Positions 33,130 through 42,402 of a stretch of 64,000 nt of DNA are shown here, in pieces. The stretch's first letter is position 1; every line of letters starts with the position of its first letter. The DNA is taken from positions 248,001 to 312,000 of the forward strand of contig NZ_JAEDAK010000004.1 in NCBI RefSeq assembly GCF_016093275.1. Reading direction: 5' to 3'. The notes below the pieces were generated by a model. That model searched no databases. It worked only from the letters and a program-made list of their open reading frames with translations, and was not told where the DNA came from. The position numbers and the translations under genes are program-made. Source of the DNA: Inhella proteolytica (GTDB lineage: Bacteria; Pseudomonadota; Gammaproteobacteria; Burkholderiales; Burkholderiaceae_C).

Positions 33130-34403
33130 ACTTCCGCCGCCGCCTGCTGCTCGCCTTCTGGCTGCTGGCCCTGGGCATCAGCCTGCTCTTCAGCCTGTTC
33201 GCGATGGTCTTTGCCTACACGGTGGAAGACCGCTTTCTGGAGCGCCAGCTGGAGCAGGAAGGCGCGCGCCTGAGCGCCGCGCGCGCCCGGACCGGCGCCT
33301 GGCCGGCGCCCAGCGCGCCGCAGTTCCGCCTGCTGGCGCAGGCCGCCGAGCTGCCCGATGGCCTGTCCGCCCAGCTGGCCGCCGAGCCCCAGCGGCGCGA
33401 GTTCAGCGGCGCCGCCGGCCGCCATTACCACCTGCTGCAGCTGGACGGCGCCTGGCTGCTGGCCGAGGTGAGCGACTGGCTGGTGGTGCGCCCGCAGCGT
33501 GAGGGCTTGCTGGGCTGGCTGGCGCTCTGGACCCTGGGCATGCTGGCCGCCGCCCTGGCCCTGGGCGCCTGGCTGGCGCGCCGGCTCTCCAAACCGCTGC
33601 AGGGCCTGGCCGCACGCCTGCAGCAGGGCCGCCCCGAGGCCCTGCCGCAAGACCTCAGCGCCGGCCTCGGGGCCGACGAAGTGGGCCAGCTGGCGCGTGC
33701 GCTCGACGCCCTGCATGCGCGCACCCAGGCCTTCATCGCACGCGAGCAGGCCTTCACGCGCGACGCCAGCCACGAGCTGCGCACCCCACTGGCGGTGCTC
33801 AAGCTGGCGCTGGAGGATGCCCAGCCGGACGCCCGGCAGCTGGCCCGCATGCGCCGCGCCGCACAGCAGCTCGAGCAGACGCTCGACAGCCTGCTCTGGC
33901 TGGCCCGCGAGCCCGGCGCCGACGCCCCGGCCGAGTGCGCGCCCCTGCCGCTGATCGAGCAATGGGCGCTGGACCAGGCCGAGACCCTGGAGGGCCGGCC
34001 GCTGCAGCTGGACCTGCCGCGCACCCACCGCCTGGCCCTGCCCGAGCCGGTGGCGCGCCTGGTGCTGGGCAATCTGCTCGGCAACGCCCTGGCACATGGC
34101 CGGGGCGCCATTCACATTGGCGTCGCAGCCGATGGCGCCCTGTGCATCCGCAACCCCAGCCCCGCGCTGCCAGCGGGCATCGGCCAGCCCTTTGTGAAGG
34201 GCGAATCCAGCACCGGCATCGGCCTGGGCCTGGCCATCGTGCAAGGCCTGCTGGAACGCCATGGCGCGCGCCTGGCGTTGGAGCATCAGCAGGGCTGGAC
34301 GGAGCTCAGGCTGTGGGCAGCGGGCCTCAGCGCGGACCGCGCCCGACCAGACGCTGCAGGAACACCCACAGCCGCCGCCACAGCCCGGCCTCGAAGGCCA
34401 TGA
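33126..34403 (+). CDS. Sensor histidine kinase with degenerate G1 box
   Basis: 425 aa. TM1 (8-30), a short periplasmic domain of about 95 residues, TM2 (128-150), HAMP-like linker, HisKA with H216 in DASHELRTPL, N box NLLGNALAHG and G2 STGIGLGLAIV. The G1 position reads CIRNPSPALP and lacks the Asp of the DxGxG motif, so nucleotide binding may differ from canonical kinases. The final 25 residues (from about 34327) are Pro/Ala/Arg-rich and overlap the convergent gene, so they may be a late extension. Partner of the regulator at 32449. Confidence 0.88.
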   Translation: MNFRRRLLLAFWLLALGISLLFSLFAMVFAYTVEDRFLERQLEQEGARLSAARARTGAWPAPSAPQFRLLAQAAELPDGLSAQLAAEPQRREFSGAAGRHYHLLQLDGAWLLAEVSDWLVVRPQREGLLGWLALWTLGMLAAALALGAWLARRLSKPLQGLAARLQQGRPEALPQDLSAGLGADEVGQLARALDALHARTQAFIAREQAFTRDASHELRTPLAVLKLALEDAQPDARQLARMRRAAQQLEQTLDSLLWLAREPGADAPAECAPLPLIEQWALDQAETLEGRPLQLDLPRTHRLALPEPVARLVLGNLLGNALAHGRGAIHIGVAADGALCIRNPSPALPAGIGQPFVKGESSTGIGLGLAIVQGLLERHGARLALEHQQGWTELRLWAAGLSADRARPDAAGTPTAAATARPRRP

Positions 34404-34863
34404 AGCGGGCCAGCCAGGGCGGCAGGCCCTCGGATTCGAAGCGGCTCTGCGCCTGCTCGCGCGTCTGACCCGAAAACACCACGGCCTTGTAGACCACGAT
34501 GCCGAGCTTGATCTCCAGCGCAATCAGTAAGGCCAAGCCAAACCAGCGCAGGCCGACGAGTGCATCCAGCCACTGGCGTCCCTCGGCGGGCATCAGCTTG
34601 TCCAGCGCCCAGATGCCCAGGCAGGCCAGGGCCAGGGCCTGAACGCAGGCGGCCTTGCCCTTGTGGCGGTAGCAGACCAGGTAGAGCAGCGGGATGACGA
34701 CGACGAAGTCGAACAGCAGCACCGCTTCCAGCCAGGGGGCGTCGGTCCAGCCCTGGGCCCAGACGGAGCTCAGATCGCCCAGCGCCAACAGCAGGGCGGC
34801 CGGCACGAACCAATGGCGCAGCAGCCAGGGGCGCTCAGGGGGTAGGGCTGGCAGGGTGTGCAT
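34327..34863 (-). CDS. Small multi-pass membrane protein, unknown
   Basis: 178 aa with four probable membrane helices (FVPAALLLALGDLSSVW, AVLLFDFVVVIPLLYLVCY, ACVQALALACLGIWAL, WFGLALLIALEIKLGIVVY) and a basic C-terminal tail. No family recognised. Its 5' end overlaps the upstream membrane-protein gene by 29 bases and its 3' end overlaps the kinase gene antisense by 77 bases. Confidence 0.65.
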   Translation of the reverse strand: MHTLPALPPERPWLLRHWFVPAALLLALGDLSSVWAQGWTDAPWLEAVLLFDFVVVIPLLYLVCYRHKGKAACVQALALACLGIWALDKLMPAEGRQWLDALVGLRWFGLALLIALEIKLGIVVYKAVVFSGQTREQAQSRFESEGLPPWLARFMAFEAGLWRRLWVFLQRLVGRGPR

Positions 34864-35299
34864 CGGGAGTTCCTGGGGCGGGGGCTTGCAGGCGGCGCGC
34901 CGTGCGCCAGGCCGCCACGCCCGGCGCCAGCCAGAGCGAGAGCCAGGCGCCGGCCAGCGTGGCCAGCGCCGCGGCGTTCAGCGGCGAGCGCGTGACCCAG
35001 ACCACCAGGCCCCAGCCGATCAGCGTCAGCAGCGTGGCGCAGACCAGATAGGTCCAGAGCAGCTGCCACAGGAAGGTGTGCAGCAATGAGGCCCAGGCCA
35101 CGCCCTGCAGCCGCATGCGCCCGCCCCGAAAGGCGAGCGCGCAGGCCACTGCCGCCACGGCCCCGGTGCCCAGCAGCAGCAGGCCCCAGTTCATGTCGTC
35201 CTGCGGCGCGCGGCCGCGCAGGAAGAGCATCAGGATCAGCGAACAGGCCAGCGCACTGGCGGCGAACACGACCCGCAGCAGCTGGCTCGGCACTGGCAT
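34835..35299 (-). CDS. Small multi-pass membrane protein, unknown
   Basis: 154 aa with four probable membrane helices (VVFAASALACSLILMLFL, WGLLLLGTGAVAAVACALAF, WQLLWTYLVCATLLTLIGWG, AALATLAGAWLSLWLA) and a Pro-rich tail. No family recognised. Directly downstream of dadA (gap of 4 nt) and overlapping the next membrane-protein gene, so probably an operon of three. Confidence 0.65.
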   Translation of the reverse strand: MPVPSQLLRVVFAASALACSLILMLFLRGRAPQDDMNWGLLLLGTGAVAAVACALAFRGGRMRLQGVAWASLLHTFLWQLLWTYLVCATLLTLIGWGLVVWVTRSPLNAAALATLAGAWLSLWLAPGVAAWRTARRLQAPAPGTPDAHPASPTP

Positions 35300-35303
35300 C
35301 GGC

Positions 35304-36575
35304 TCAGACCCCGTAGAAGTGGAACGCGGTCGGCGGCCGGCGGCCGCTGATCAGTTCAGCCAGCGCATGCCCGCTGCCGGCGCCATGCGTCCAGCCCAGG
35401 GTGCCGTGGCCGCAGTTGAACCACAGCTTGTCCACCTTCTTGCTGCGCCCGATGTAGGGGATGTTGGTGGGCGTGCTGGGGCGCAGGCCGGTCCAGTAGT
35501 TCGGCTCGCTCAGGTCGGCCACGCCGGGGAAGAGCTCTTCATAGCGGCGGATCAGGGCTTCACAGCGCGTGCGGCTGGTGGCGGAGTTCAGGCTGGTGTC
35601 CAGGCCCACCAGCTCGGCTGTGCCGGCGATGCGGATGCGGTCGCCCAGGCGGCTGATGGCGATCTTGCGCGTGTCGTCCAGCAGGCTCACGGTGCTGGCC
35701 TGCTCGGGCTTCTTCAGGCGCAGCGTGGCCGAGTAGCCCTTGGCCGGGTAGATGTTCAGGCAGTCGGCCACCGGGTTGACGAGCGCCGGCGCGTAGCTGG
35801 CCAGCGCCACCACATAGGCGTCGCCGGTGATCGTCTCGGTCTGTCCCTGGGCGTTCTTCACGCGCACGCCGCTGATGGCCTGGCCCTGCTTCTCCAGCGC
35901 CAGGATGTGGGTGTTGAAGCGCTTCTCGGCGCCGCGCTCGAAGCACTTCTGCGCCAGCTTCTGCGTGAAGACCAGGGCGTCGCCCGATTCGTCGCTGGGC
36001 GTGTAAGTGCCGCCGAAGATGCGCGGGCCGAAGGTGGCGAGCGCGGGTTCGACCTTCAGCACCTCTTCGCGGCTGAGCACGCGGCGGTCCACGCCGTGGC
36101 GGCGCATCACCTCGGCGCCGGCCACGCCGTTGTCGAAGTCCTGCTGACTGCTGAAGAAGTGCAGGATGCCCTTCTCCAGGCGGTTGTATTCGATGCCGGT
36201 GGCCGGCACCAGCTCCTTCAGGCGCGCGTGGCTGTAGCGGCCCAGCTGCACCAGCTCCTCGACATTGCGCTCGAAGCTCGCGGTGGTGCACTGCATCAGG
36301 AAGGCCAGGCCGTAGCGCATCTGGGCCAGTTCCAGGCGTGGGCGGAACAGCAGCGGGGAGTCGTCCTTCAACAGCCATTTGGCCACCTTGACGGGCACCC
36401 AGGCATTCGCCCAGGGCTCGCAGAAGCTGACCGAGATCTGCGCGCCATTCGCATAGCTGGTTTCGAGTGCGGCGTCGGGCTGGCGATCGACCAGCACCAC
36501 CTCGTGGCCGGCTTCCAGCAGATACCAGGCCGTGCTGACGCCGACGATGCCGGCGCCCAGAACCACCACCTTCAT
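35304..36575 (-). CDS. dadA: D-amino acid dehydrogenase, small subunit type (DadA)
   Basis: 423 aa. FAD-binding GxGxxG (VVVLGAGIVGVSTAWYLL, 2-19), ETSYANGAQISVSFCEPWAN typical of DadA, and a C-terminal NCGHGTLGWTHGAGSGHALA that closes the flavin site. Oxidatively deaminates D-alanine and other D-amino acids to 2-oxo acids, feeding electrons to the respiratory chain from the inner-membrane face. Start at 36575 opens on the Rossmann strand. No alanine racemase gene adjoins it in the window. Confidence 0.93.
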   Translation of the reverse strand: MKVVVLGAGIVGVSTAWYLLEAGHEVVLVDRQPDAALETSYANGAQISVSFCEPWANAWVPVKVAKWLLKDDSPLLFRPRLELAQMRYGLAFLMQCTTASFERNVEELVQLGRYSHARLKELVPATGIEYNRLEKGILHFFSSQQDFDNGVAGAEVMRRHGVDRRVLSREEVLKVEPALATFGPRIFGGTYTPSDESGDALVFTQKLAQKCFERGAEKRFNTHILALEKQGQAISGVRVKNAQGQTETITGDAYVVALASYAPALVNPVADCLNIYPAKGYSATLRLKKPEQASTVSLLDDTRKIAISRLGDRIRIAGTAELVGLDTSLNSATSRTRCEALIRRYEELFPGVADLSEPNYWTGLRPSTPTNIPYIGRSKKVDKLWFNCGHGTLGWTHGAGSGHALAELISGRRPPTAFHFYGV

Positions 36576-36900
36576 GGCGTGTACTCCGTGAACAGGTTGC
36601 CGGGCGCGCGGGTAAGCCGCCCAGGGGGAAGCCGGCACGTTAGCCCATCCGCGCCACGCGCGCCTGCGCCTCGGCGCAAGCGCGGCTTGCTGACGGCTTC
36701 ATGACGAAGCGTGCCGGCGTGAATTGCTGTGCGCTTTTGCCAACGCGGCTGTTGCTCTCACCCGAAAGGGGGGTGGTGCCGGGAAACCAGCGGCGCACAC
36801 TTGGTTGCAGAGCAGGCAGGCGGGCCCGGGGTGTCAACCGGGCCAGTGCCCGCAGCGCTTCAGTGCCACGTTGTAGAGCTCCCGCAAGAAGAGGTACCCC
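36576..36900. other. 325-bp intergenic region upstream of dadA and a 76-aa ORF
   Basis: Non-coding as far as I can see. Contains a 9-bp inverted repeat, GCCGGCACG (36631-36639) and CGTGCCGGC (36710-36718), that could be an operator or stem; no clear promoter hexamers. Should hold the divergent promoters of dadA and the small ORF. Confidence 0.5.
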
Positions 36901-37131
36901 ATGCGATTCGCTCCCGCACTGCATTTCCTGCGCCGCCGCAGCGGCCCCGCGCCCATGGCGCAGACAGACCCCGCGGACCTGGGCACCGCCTTCGGCATGG
37001 AAGCCAGCCTGGAAGGCGATGGCGACTTTGAAAAGCGCAGCCGCAGCTACGGGCAGCTGGAGAGCCAGCGCGAGCACCCGCCGGTGGAAAGCCCGATGGA
37101 CTGGGTGCGCGCGCGCCGCATCAGCGGATAA
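36901..37131 (+). CDS. Small protein of unknown function (76 aa)
   Basis: 76 aa with a strong Shine-Dalgarno, AAGAAGAGG ending 6 nt before the ATG. Basic N-terminus (FAPALHFLRRRSG) then an acidic/polar stretch (DPADLGTAFGMEASLEGDGD) and a final PMDWVRARRISG. No family recognised. Its last 11 bases overlap the convergent universal stress gene. The ribosome site is the main support. Confidence 0.5.
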   Translation: MRFAPALHFLRRRSGPAPMAQTDPADLGTAFGMEASLEGDGDFEKRSRSYGQLESQREHPPVESPMDWVRARRISG

Positions 37132-37543
37132 GCAGCACCGGCACTTCGGACTGCGCCAGCACCTTGGCGCTGACCGAACCCATCACCAGATTGGCCAGGG
37201 CGCCGTGGCCGTGGCTGCCCATCATGATGAGATCGTGCTTGCCCTTGGCCGCGATGGCTGCGATCACATCGGCCGCATGGCCCACTTTGTAGACAAATTC
37301 AGCGGCGACGCCCTGCTTGGCAAAGAAGGCGCGCACCGGCTTGAAGACCTTCTCGGCCTCGTCCTCGTAATAGGACTGCAGCGTCGCCTTGTCGATCACC
37401 GCGGCGGCGCGCGGCGGCACAGCGGGCACCACCGTCAGCAGGGTGTACTTGTGGGCCGCACCCAGCCATTCGTCGTGCGCGGTCAGGTAAGCCAGGGCCC
37501 GCTTGGTGTAGGGGCTGCCGTCGATGGCGACCAGGATCTTCAT
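37121..37543 (-). CDS. Universal stress protein (UspA family)
   Basis: 140 aa single-domain Usp. Starts MKILVAIDGSPYTKRAL and ends with the ATP-binding signature GSHGHGALANLVMGSVS (G-2x-G-9x-G-S) and SEVPVLLIR. ATP-binding type. Usually induced by stasis or oxygen limitation in proteobacteria; no regulator site was identified here. Confidence 0.92.
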   Translation of the reverse strand: MKILVAIDGSPYTKRALAYLTAHDEWLGAAHKYTLLTVVPAVPPRAAAVIDKATLQSYYEDEAEKVFKPVRAFFAKQGVAAEFVYKVGHAADVIAAIAAKGKHDLIMMGSHGHGALANLVMGSVSAKVLAQSEVPVLLIR

Positions 37544-37633
37544 GGGGAGCTCCGAGGGGTTGAACCGGGAAAGCGGGCGCGAGTGTCGCGCGCGTGCCAG
37601 TGCCCTGGCTTGCGGATGGTCAAAGCCTGACGG

Positions 37634-38446
37634 TCAGAGCGTGAGGGTCAGGGCCTCGCGGTAGCCCTCCTGCTCGCCCTTCCTGGCGTAGCCCCGGCCA
37701 TTGGCCACCACGCGGCAGCGGCCCACCCGGTAGTCGTGCCGGCAGTGCAGATGCCCGTGCAGCCACAGATCGGCCTGCGGCAGCAGCTCGTCCAGCGCGT
37801 TGCAGAAGCCCGCCGTGCCGGGGTTCAGGCCGTAGCGCGGGTCGGCGCTCAGGCCGCTGGGGGCGAAGTGCGTCACCACCACGGTGCGGCCCTCGAAGGG
37901 CTGGGCCAGTGCGGCGCGCAGCCAGGCCTGGTCGGCCAGGGCCAGCTCGCGCAGGCGTTCGGCCAGCATGGGCTGGCCCTCCTCCAGTGCGCTGAACTTG
38001 CGCAGGTAGAAGTTGGCGGCGCGGTAGGCCTTGTCGCGCGTCTTGAGCTGGGCGCTCATGTCGGCGCGCGGGTCCACCAGCAGGTCGAAGTCGGCCCAGA
38101 GCGTGCAGCCCAGGAAGCGCACGCCGCCCTGCGCCAGCACCTCGCGGTCCAGCCAGTGGATGCCCAGGCGCTCGCAGCAGGCGCGCAGCTGCGCGCGCCC
38201 GGCCTCGAAGGGCAGGCCGTCGTACTCGTGGTTGCCCGGCACGAACAGCACCGGCTTGCCGACGCGTTCGGGCGCGAATCGGCTCAGGCCCCAGTCGGCC
38301 TCGGGGCCGAAGGGCAACAGGTGCGAACCGGCCTGGTAGGAGCCGATGTCGCCGGCCAGCACCAGCAGTTCGGCCTCGGGGGCGATCAGCGGCTGGTGCT
38401 GCGGCTCACGCTCCAGGTGCAGATCGCTCAGCAGTTGGAGGATCAA
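37634..38446 (-). CDS. Calcineurin-like metallophosphoesterase
   Basis: 270 aa. All five metallophosphoesterase motifs are visible: [28 protein letters not shown] and HGHLHCRHD. Binds two metal ions; substrate unknown. TTG start at 38446 overlaps the TGA of the upstream YecA-type gene (TTGA), indicating translational coupling. Confidence 0.9.
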   Translation of the reverse strand: MILQLLSDLHLEREPQHQPLIAPEAELLVLAGDIGSYQAGSHLLPFGPEADWGLSRFAPERVGKPVLFVPGNHEYDGLPFEAGRAQLRACCERLGIHWLDREVLAQGGVRFLGCTLWADFDLLVDPRADMSAQLKTRDKAYRAANFYLRKFSALEEGQPMLAERLRELALADQAWLRAALAQPFEGRTVVVTHFAPSGLSADPRYGLNPGTAGFCNALDELLPQADLWLHGHLHCRHDYRVGRCRVVANGRGYARKGEQEGYREALTLTL

Positions 38447-39174
38447 GTGGCGCCGTGACAGCTCTTGAACTTCTTGCCCGAACCGCAGGGGCAGGGGTCG
38501 TTGCGGCCCACCTTGGGCGCCTCGTGCTTGCGCACGTCCACCTTGTAGCGGTAGGGCTCGGTCAAGGCGTCCAGCTCCCCCACGGCCAGCACCAGGTCCT
38601 CGACGGCCTCGTCCACGCTCTTCAGCGGCAGCGCGGCGTCGATCTCGGCATTGATGGCGCGCTCCTCGTCGTTCTCGGGCGGCAGGTGGCGCAGGATGCG
38701 GGCGATGGCCTCATGCGCCTCGTCTTCCACAAAGCTGGCCAGATCATTCGGGAAGGCGCCCAGCGCGGTAGCAAAGCCGCCGGCAAAGGGCAGCAGCGCA
38801 CGCGAGTAGGCCGGCAGCGCCTTGAGCGCGGGCTCTTCCTCGTTGGCCAGGGCCTCTTCATCCAGCTGCAGCACGATGGGGTCGAAGGCGCCCACATCCA
38901 CCAGATCCCGGCGCAGCTGCGCCAGGCGGCGTTCGATCAGGCCGCGCAGCTTGGCCAGCCAGGCCGGGTCGTGCTCGGCCGGCAGCGGGCGGTTCTCGCT
39001 GTCGAAGATGAAGGGCAGAGCTTCGTCCAGCGGGATCAGGCGCGGCTGCACCAGCAGGCCGGCCAGAAAGCCGTCCAGCATGGCCACATCCATGGGGTCC
39101 AGCCCGCCCGGGGTCTGTTCGAGAAGGTGATCGAGTTCGTCGAACTCGGCGTCGGTCAGGTCTTGGGTGCTCAT
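38443..39174 (-). CDS. UPF0149/YecA-family protein with SEC-C zinc motif
   Basis: 243 aa. UPF0149 domain ([39 protein letters not shown]), acidic middle, and a C-terminal SEC-C metal-binding motif, [18 protein letters not shown], as at the end of SecA. SEC-C binds Zn2+ and, in E. coli YecA/SecA, links to the translocation or ribosome machinery. A paralogue without SEC-C is at 23490. Coupled to the phosphoesterase gene. Confidence 0.9.
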   Translation of the reverse strand: MSTQDLTDAEFDELDHLLEQTPGGLDPMDVAMLDGFLAGLLVQPRLIPLDEALPFIFDSENRPLPAEHDPAWLAKLRGLIERRLAQLRRDLVDVGAFDPIVLQLDEEALANEEEPALKALPAYSRALLPFAGGFATALGAFPNDLASFVEDEAHEAIARILRHLPPENDEERAINAEIDAALPLKSVDEAVEDLVLAVGELDALTEPYRYKVDVRKHEAPKVGRNDPCPCGSGKKFKSCHGAT

Positions 39175-39200
39175 GGGCTGGATTGTCGGCGGGCGAAATG

Positions 39201-39225
39201 AAAAAAGGCCCGCTCGCGCGGGCCT
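39201..39225 (-). terminator. Rho-independent terminator of pckG
   Basis: Read on the minus strand: stem AGGCCCGC / GCGGGCCT (39218-39225 with 39206-39213), 4-nt loop, then a U6 run (A6 at 39201-39206 on the plus strand). Lies 22 nt after the pckG stop. Confidence 0.9.
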
Positions 39226-39246
39226 GGGTGCGGCATTGCCAGTCGA

Positions 39247-41121
39247 TCAGAGCGCCGCGAGGCGCTGCTCGATCGCCGCCTTGGTGGCCGGCAGCTCGGC
39301 CGGCAGGCGCAGCGCCAGCTGGTCGAACAGCTCCTGGTGCAGCTTCATCTCGGCCAGCCAGTCAGCCTTGTGGATCTCGGTGACGGTCTCGTAGTGGGCG
39401 CGGGTGAAGGGCAGGCCGGTCCAGTTGATCTCGTCGTACTTGGGGCTGACGCCGAAGGGGTTCTCGTGGCCCTCGGCCTTGCCGTCGATGCGGTCGAGCA
39501 TCCAGCCCAACACGCGCATGTTGTCGCCATAGCCGGGCCAGACGAACTTGCCGTTCTCGCCCTTGCGGAACCAGTTGACGCAGAAGATCGCCGGGGCCTT
39601 TTCGCCGAGCTTGGCGCCCATTTGCAGCCAATGGGCGAAGTAGTCGCTCATGTTGTAGCCCATGAAGGGCAGCATGGCGAAGGGGTCGCGGCGCACCACG
39701 CCCTGCTGGCCGGCGGCGGCGGCGGTGGTCTCGCTGCCCATGGTGGCGGCCATGTAGACGCCCTCGGTCCAGTTGCGCGCCTGGGTCACCAGCGGCACGG
39801 TGGTGCTGCGGCGGCCGCCGAAGATGAAGGCGTCGATCGTCACGCCGGCCGGGTTGTCCCACTCGGCATCCAGCGCCGGGTTGTTGGTGGCGGCGATGGT
39901 GAAGCGCGCGTTCGGGTGCGCGGCCTTGCGGCCCTGGATCTTGCCGTCGGCCGGCGTCCAGTCCTTGCCCTGCCAGTCGATCAGGTGCGCGGGCGGCTCG
40001 TCCGTCATGCCTTCCCACCACACATCACCGTCATCGGTCAGCGCCACGTTCGTGAAGATCACGTCGCGCTCCAGGCTGGCCATGCAGTTCGGGTTGGTCA
40101 GGGTGTTGGTACCGGGGGCCACGCCGAAGTAGCCGGCCTCGGGGTTGATGGCGCGCAGGCGGCCGTCCGGGCCCGGCTTGATCCAGGCGATGTCGTCGCC
40201 GATGGTGGTGACCTTCCAGCCCTCGAAACCCTGGGGTGGGATCAGCATGGCGAAATTGGTCTTGCCGCAGGCGCTCGGGAAGGCCGCCGCCACATGGCGC
40301 TTGACGCCCTCGGGGTTGGTCACGCCCAGGATCAGCATGTGCTCGGCCAGCCAGCCCTGGTCGCGGCCCATGGTGCTGGCGATGCGCAGCGCGAAGCACT
40401 TCTTGCCCAGCAGGGCGTTGCCGCCATATCCCGAGCCATAGCTCCAGATCTCGCGCGTTTCCGGGTAATGAACGATGTACTTGGTCTGGTTGCAGGGCCA
40501 GGTCACATCCTGCTGGCCGGGCTGCAGCGGGGCGCCCACGGTGTGTACGCAGGGCACGAACTCGCCGTCATCGCCCAGCACTTCCAGGGCCCCCTTGCCC
40601 ATGCGGGTCATCAGGCGCATGTTGACGGCCACATAGGGGCTGTCGCTCAGCTCCACGCCAATGTGGGCGATCGGGCTGCCCAGCGGGCCCATGCTGAAGG
40701 GCACCACGTACAGGGTGCGGCCCTTCATGGCGCCACGGAACAGGGCCTTGTCACCCGTCTGCAGCAGCGCGCGCATCTCGGCCGGGGCCATCCAGTTGTT
40801 GGTCGGGCCGGCCTGGTCCTTCTGCTCGCTGCAGATGAAGGTGCGGTCTTCGACACGCGCCACATCGCTGGGGTCGCTCCAGGCCAGGAAGCTGCCCGGG
40901 CGCTTGGCCTCGTTCAGCTTCTTGAAGGTGCCCTTGGCCACCAGCTGCGCGCACAGGCGGTCGTACTCTTCCTTGGAGCCATCGCACCAGTAGACCTCGG
41001 AGGCCTCGGTCAGGGCGGCGATCTCGGCCACCCAGGCAATCAGGCGGGCATGTTTGACGTAGGCCGGCACATTCAAGCGCAGCCCCTCCAGCACGGGTCG
41101 GTTCATGACAGAAGGTTCCAT
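39247..41121 (-). CDS. pckG: Phosphoenolpyruvate carboxykinase (GTP)
   Basis: 624 aa by the start at 41121 (619 aa if ATG 41106 is used). GTP-type PEPCK motifs: kinase P-loop with reactive Cys in [13 protein letters not shown], kinase-2 region [10 protein letters not shown], metal/OAA-binding block [16 protein letters not shown], and [13 protein letters not shown]. Catalyses oxaloacetate + GTP to PEP + CO2 + GDP in the first committed step of gluconeogenesis. Single gene with its own terminator. Neither start has a strong ribosome site; the second Met matches the usual N-terminus slightly better. Confidence 0.95.
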   Translation of the reverse strand: MEPSVMNRPVLEGLRLNVPAYVKHARLIAWVAEIAALTEASEVYWCDGSKEEYDRLCAQLVAKGTFKKLNEAKRPGSFLAWSDPSDVARVEDRTFICSEQKDQAGPTNNWMAPAEMRALLQTGDKALFRGAMKGRTLYVVPFSMGPLGSPIAHIGVELSDSPYVAVNMRLMTRMGKGALEVLGDDGEFVPCVHTVGAPLQPGQQDVTWPCNQTKYIVHYPETREIWSYGSGYGGNALLGKKCFALRIASTMGRDQGWLAEHMLILGVTNPEGVKRHVAAAFPSACGKTNFAMLIPPQGFEGWKVTTIGDDIAWIKPGPDGRLRAINPEAGYFGVAPGTNTLTNPNCMASLERDVIFTNVALTDDGDVWWEGMTDEPPAHLIDWQGKDWTPADGKIQGRKAAHPNARFTIAATNNPALDAEWDNPAGVTIDAFIFGGRRSTTVPLVTQARNWTEGVYMAATMGSETTAAAAGQQGVVRRDPFAMLPFMGYNMSDYFAHWLQMGAKLGEKAPAIFCVNWFRKGENGKFVWPGYGDNMRVLGWMLDRIDGKAEGHENPFGVSPKYDEINWTGLPFTRAHYETVTEIHKADWLAEMKLHQELFDQLALRLPAELPATKAAIEQRLAAL

Positions 41122-41309
41122 GGAAGTGAAGAAACGGGATTGGGTCAGCCCCTGCAACTGCCTGAGGGGGGTTCACCGAATCCCGCGCCGGAGCGGGGAG
41201 GCGGATTGTCCGGCGGCCGTAACCACGCTGTAACTCCCCCGGGGCGTGGGGTTATGCACGTGGCGCATGCTGCAATGCGAGTTCCCGGGCCCCTTCGTGA
41301 TTTGTTGAC

Positions 41310-41867
41310 ATGCGTCTCCTCAGCCTGAACCGTTCCCCCGTGAAACCCCTGATCACCCTGGACGGCCAGAGCGTGCCCAGCGGCATTGCCAAACAGCCAG
41401 CCGCCGGTGCGCTGGCCGTGGCCGAACTGGGACTGGAAGGCGACGCCCAGGCCGACCTGAGCGTGCACGGCGGCCCCAAGCGGGCGCTGTACGCCTACCC
41501 GGGCGAGCACTACGCCTTCTGGCGCACCGTGCGCGCCCAGGCCAAAGTGGCCGGCTGGCAGGACGAACTGCCCTGGGGTGCGATGGGCGAGAACCTCAGC
41601 CTGGAGGGCCTGCAGGAGGTCCAGGTCTGGCAGGGTGACCGCCTGCGCTTTGCCAACTGCGAGTTGGTGGTGACCGAGCCGCGCCAGCCCTGCTTCAAGT
41701 TCAACGCGGTGATGGGCTTCAAGCACGCCGTCAAGCTGATGCAGCAGAGCGGCTACTGCGGCTTCTACCTGGCCGTCAGCCAGCCGGGGACGCTGTGCGC
41801 CGGCGAGCCCTTCGAACTGCTGCCGGGGCCGCGGGAGCTGTCGGTGCGCGAGCTGTTCCGGATGTGA
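41310..41867 (+). CDS. MOSC-domain protein (YiiM-like)
   Basis: 185 aa. MOSC core with SVHGGPKRALYAYPGEHYAFW, GENLSLEGL and the conserved Cys in VTEPRQPCFKF. Stand-alone MOSC proteins of the YiiM type reduce N-hydroxylated bases or move sulfur in molybdenum-cofactor-related chemistry. The substrate here is unknown. Converges on, and overlaps by 92 bp, the Lrp-family gene. Confidence 0.88.
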   Translation: MRLLSLNRSPVKPLITLDGQSVPSGIAKQPAAGALAVAELGLEGDAQADLSVHGGPKRALYAYPGEHYAFWRTVRAQAKVAGWQDELPWGAMGENLSLEGLQEVQVWQGDRLRFANCELVVTEPRQPCFKFNAVMGFKHAVKLMQQSGYCGFYLAVSQPGTLCAGEPFELLPGPRELSVRELFRM

Positions 41868-42312
41868 GCGCGCCCGGCGAGCGCACCTCGCCGCGCTCGC
41901 GCAGCACTTTCAGGATCACCGAGGTGGCCGTCGGCCCCTCGGCACAGAAGCGGCCCAGCACCTCGTCCAGGTGCACCACATCGCGCACCGCCAGCAGCAG
42001 GATCCAGCTGTCCTCGCCCGTCACATTGAAGGCGTCGCTGATCTCCGGCGTGGCCTCGATCAGCGCGCGCATGCGCTCGAAATCCACCCGGCCCACGCGC
42101 ACCACGGCGCGGATTGCATGGCCCAGAGCCAGCGGGTTGACGACGGCCCGGTAACCGCTGATGACACCAGCATCTTCCAGGCGCTTGACGCGTTCGCTCA
42201 CCGCCGGCTGGCTCAAGTGCACGCGCCGGCCCAGTTCGGCCAGGGTCAGGCGGGCGTCGCGCTGCAGTTCGACCAGGATGCGGTCGTCTTTGGCATCGAA
42301 TTCCATGTTCAA
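41776..42312 (-). CDS. Lrp/AsnC-family regulator with extended C-terminal tail
   Basis: 178 aa. N-terminal winged helix (LAELGRRVHLSQPAVSERVKRL) and C-terminal RAM ligand domain (GRVDFERMRALIEATPEI, VTGEDSWILLLAVRD). Ordinary Lrp proteins stop at 150-160 aa; this one runs on for about 30 Pro/Ala/Arg-rich residues that lie antisense over the MOSC gene, so the tail is probably a non-conserved extension. Start 42312 or 42306. Divergent from a DMT-type exporter, which it likely controls in response to an amino acid. Confidence 0.88.
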   Translation of the reverse strand: MNMEFDAKDDRILVELQRDARLTLAELGRRVHLSQPAVSERVKRLEDAGVISGYRAVVNPLALGHAIRAVVRVGRVDFERMRALIEATPEISDAFNVTGEDSWILLLAVRDVVHLDEVLGRFCAEGPTATSVILKVLRERGEVRSPGALTSGTARAPTAPAAPAAVRRARRRTASPAG

Positions 42313-42320
42313 GGCGCTTG

Positions 42321-42332
42321 GCTGATTTCAGC
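42321..42332. promoter_or_regulatory. Candidate Lrp-family operator
   Basis: The imperfect palindrome GCTGATTTCAGC (arms GCTGA/TCAGC) lies in the 90-bp region between the divergent Lrp and exporter genes; a further GCTGATTGCCAGC follows nearby. Position suits autoregulation plus exporter control. Confidence 0.4.
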
Positions 42333-42402
42333 TTGACTCTAAAAGCCAAGTGAGCTGATTGCCAGCAGTTTCTTATTCAAGTGAAGAGCCGGCTTTTCTA
42401 GC

